Origin: Lepus europaeus | Taxonomy: Eukaryota; Chordata; Mammalia; Lagomorpha; Leporidae | Reading direction: 5' to 3' | DNA length: 64,000 nt | Assembly (NCBI RefSeq): GCF_033115175.1 | Contig: NC_084839.1 | Span: 38,487,501-38,551,500 of the forward strand | Shown here: in pieces, positions 63,450 through 64,000 of the stretch | Layout of the letters: the number at the start of each line of letters is the position of its first letter | Position numbering within the stretch: position 1 is the stretch's first letter | The notes under the pieces: generated by a model | The model's database searches: none | Told to the model about the DNA's origin: nothing | What the model saw: only the letters and a program-made list of their open reading frames with translations | Translations under genes and position numbers: made by a program

Positions 63450-64000
63450 TGTATTTTGGGTTTCCTTTGTACTTTTACTGGGTCATTTTCTGCATTCATT
63501 GTCTTTTGTAAGGATGTTTCTGTTTCTGTCTTTCTGTGTGTAGCACATCCTTGAGCATCTTTAGTAGGGCTGGATGAGTAGTTACAAATTCTTTCAATTT
63601 CTGTTTGTTGTGGAAGATTTTTATTTCTACTTCATTCATAAATGAGAGCTTTGCAGGGTACTGTATTTTGGTTGACAGTTTTTTTTTTTTTTTCTCTTAA
63701 GACTTGGAATATATCTCACCATTCTCTCCTTGCCTGTAGGGTTTCTGATGAGAAGTCCACAGTGAGTCTAATTGGGCTTCTTCTGAATGTGACTTGGTGT
63801 TTCTCTCATGTATATTTTAAGATCTTTTCCTTGTTTTGCTGTGGAGAATTTTACTACAGTGTGTTGTGGTGAAGATCTTTTCTGGTTGTGGCTATTCAGA
63901 GTTCTTGTACTTGGATGTCTCTCTCCAGACTGTGGAAGTTTTCTGTTATTATTTCCTTAAGAAGCCCTTCTAATCCTTTCTCTCTTTCCATGCCTTCTGG
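63450..64000 (-). mobile_element. L1 region 5' of ORF2
   Basis: The antisense text 'gggctggatgagtagttac', 'ggttgacagtttttttttttt' and 'gtctgatgagaagtccac'-like words match the stretch upstream of ORF2 in old L1s. No intact ORF1 is visible, and the element runs off the window. Confidence 0.65.

Larger units (their letters stand above)
55996..64000 (-). mobile_element. L1 element, minus strand, extensively invaded; continues past the window
   Basis: Landmarks run right to left in L1 sense. The region 5' of ORF2 lies at 63450-64000, the ORF2 start at 63444, the endonuclease domain to about 61900, reverse-transcriptase pieces at 61790-61590 and 60245-59940, and 3' ORF2 pieces at 58165-57650, 57300-57255, 56930-56835, 56518-56432 and 56105-55996. 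About a dozen later insertions separate the pieces. Subtracting them leaves some 2.2 kb of ORF2 against a usual 3.8 kb, so there are deletions. The largest appears to be near 61790-61850, between endonuclease and reverse transcriptase. Confidence 0.8.

Overview
The window is mammalian nuclear DNA, almost certainly from a lagomorph (rabbit or hare). The evidence is the large number of lagomorph C-repeats (CSINEs), about 55 copies or fragments. These are tRNA-derived SINEs with a head like 'ggccggcgctgtggcacagc', a middle containing 'cctgggaaagcagtggaagatggccc' in several variants, a (TC)n stretch and a tail 'ctttcaaataaataaatc' plus A-run. Below, type A is the usual 300-340 bp form. Type B carries 'cttcctgctaatg' and 'gggaggcagcaggtgatggctc'. 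Type C is the least decayed, CpG-rich form ending 'ctctgcctgtcaaa'. I see no bacterial gene logic, no complete protein-coding gene, no CRISPR array and no rRNA. The longest open frames are by-products of GC-rich DNA, a minisatellite or SINEs.

Layout. 1-500 looks like the 3' end of a transcription unit on the + strand: a CTG run, then ATTAAA and AATAAA poly(A) signals. 0.5-31 kb is intergenic or intronic DNA. It holds CSINEs, ancient MIR, L2 and L1 remnants, one MaLR-type LTR and a DNA transposon remnant, separated by repeat-poor blocks. Some of those blocks contain dense transcription-factor motifs (9.7, 10.2, 24.4 and 25.3-25.7 kb). 31.17-31.45 kb is a 19/20-bp GC-rich minisatellite. 31.7-33.6 kb holds an unidentified ORF, an old L1 and an LTR-like block. 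35.49 kb has a consensus CTCF site. 37-45.4 kb is the most gene-like part: a CpG island (39.97-40.96 kb) and two possible short minus-strand exons (37.87 and 45.26 kb). 46.7-49.65 kb is a plus-strand L2 broken by CSINEs. 50.7-52.2 kb is a palindromic MITE-like element filled by four CSINEs. 53-55.7 kb is AT-rich and repeat-poor. 56-64 kb is one decayed minus-strand L1 that has been invaded by about ten SINEs and two endogenous-retrovirus-derived inserts, both with poly(A) at their 3' ends.

The clearest unusual signal is serial re-use of single insertion sites. In three places (12.9-13.9, 50.7-52.2 and 60.6-61.6 kb) same-strand CSINEs are stacked, and the same target word recurs between every pair. 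The second is a pair of ERV 3' segments that look like retrotransposed polyadenylated transcripts inside the L1. The third is the pair of candidate exons. All family names come from memory of consensus sequences; no database search was run.
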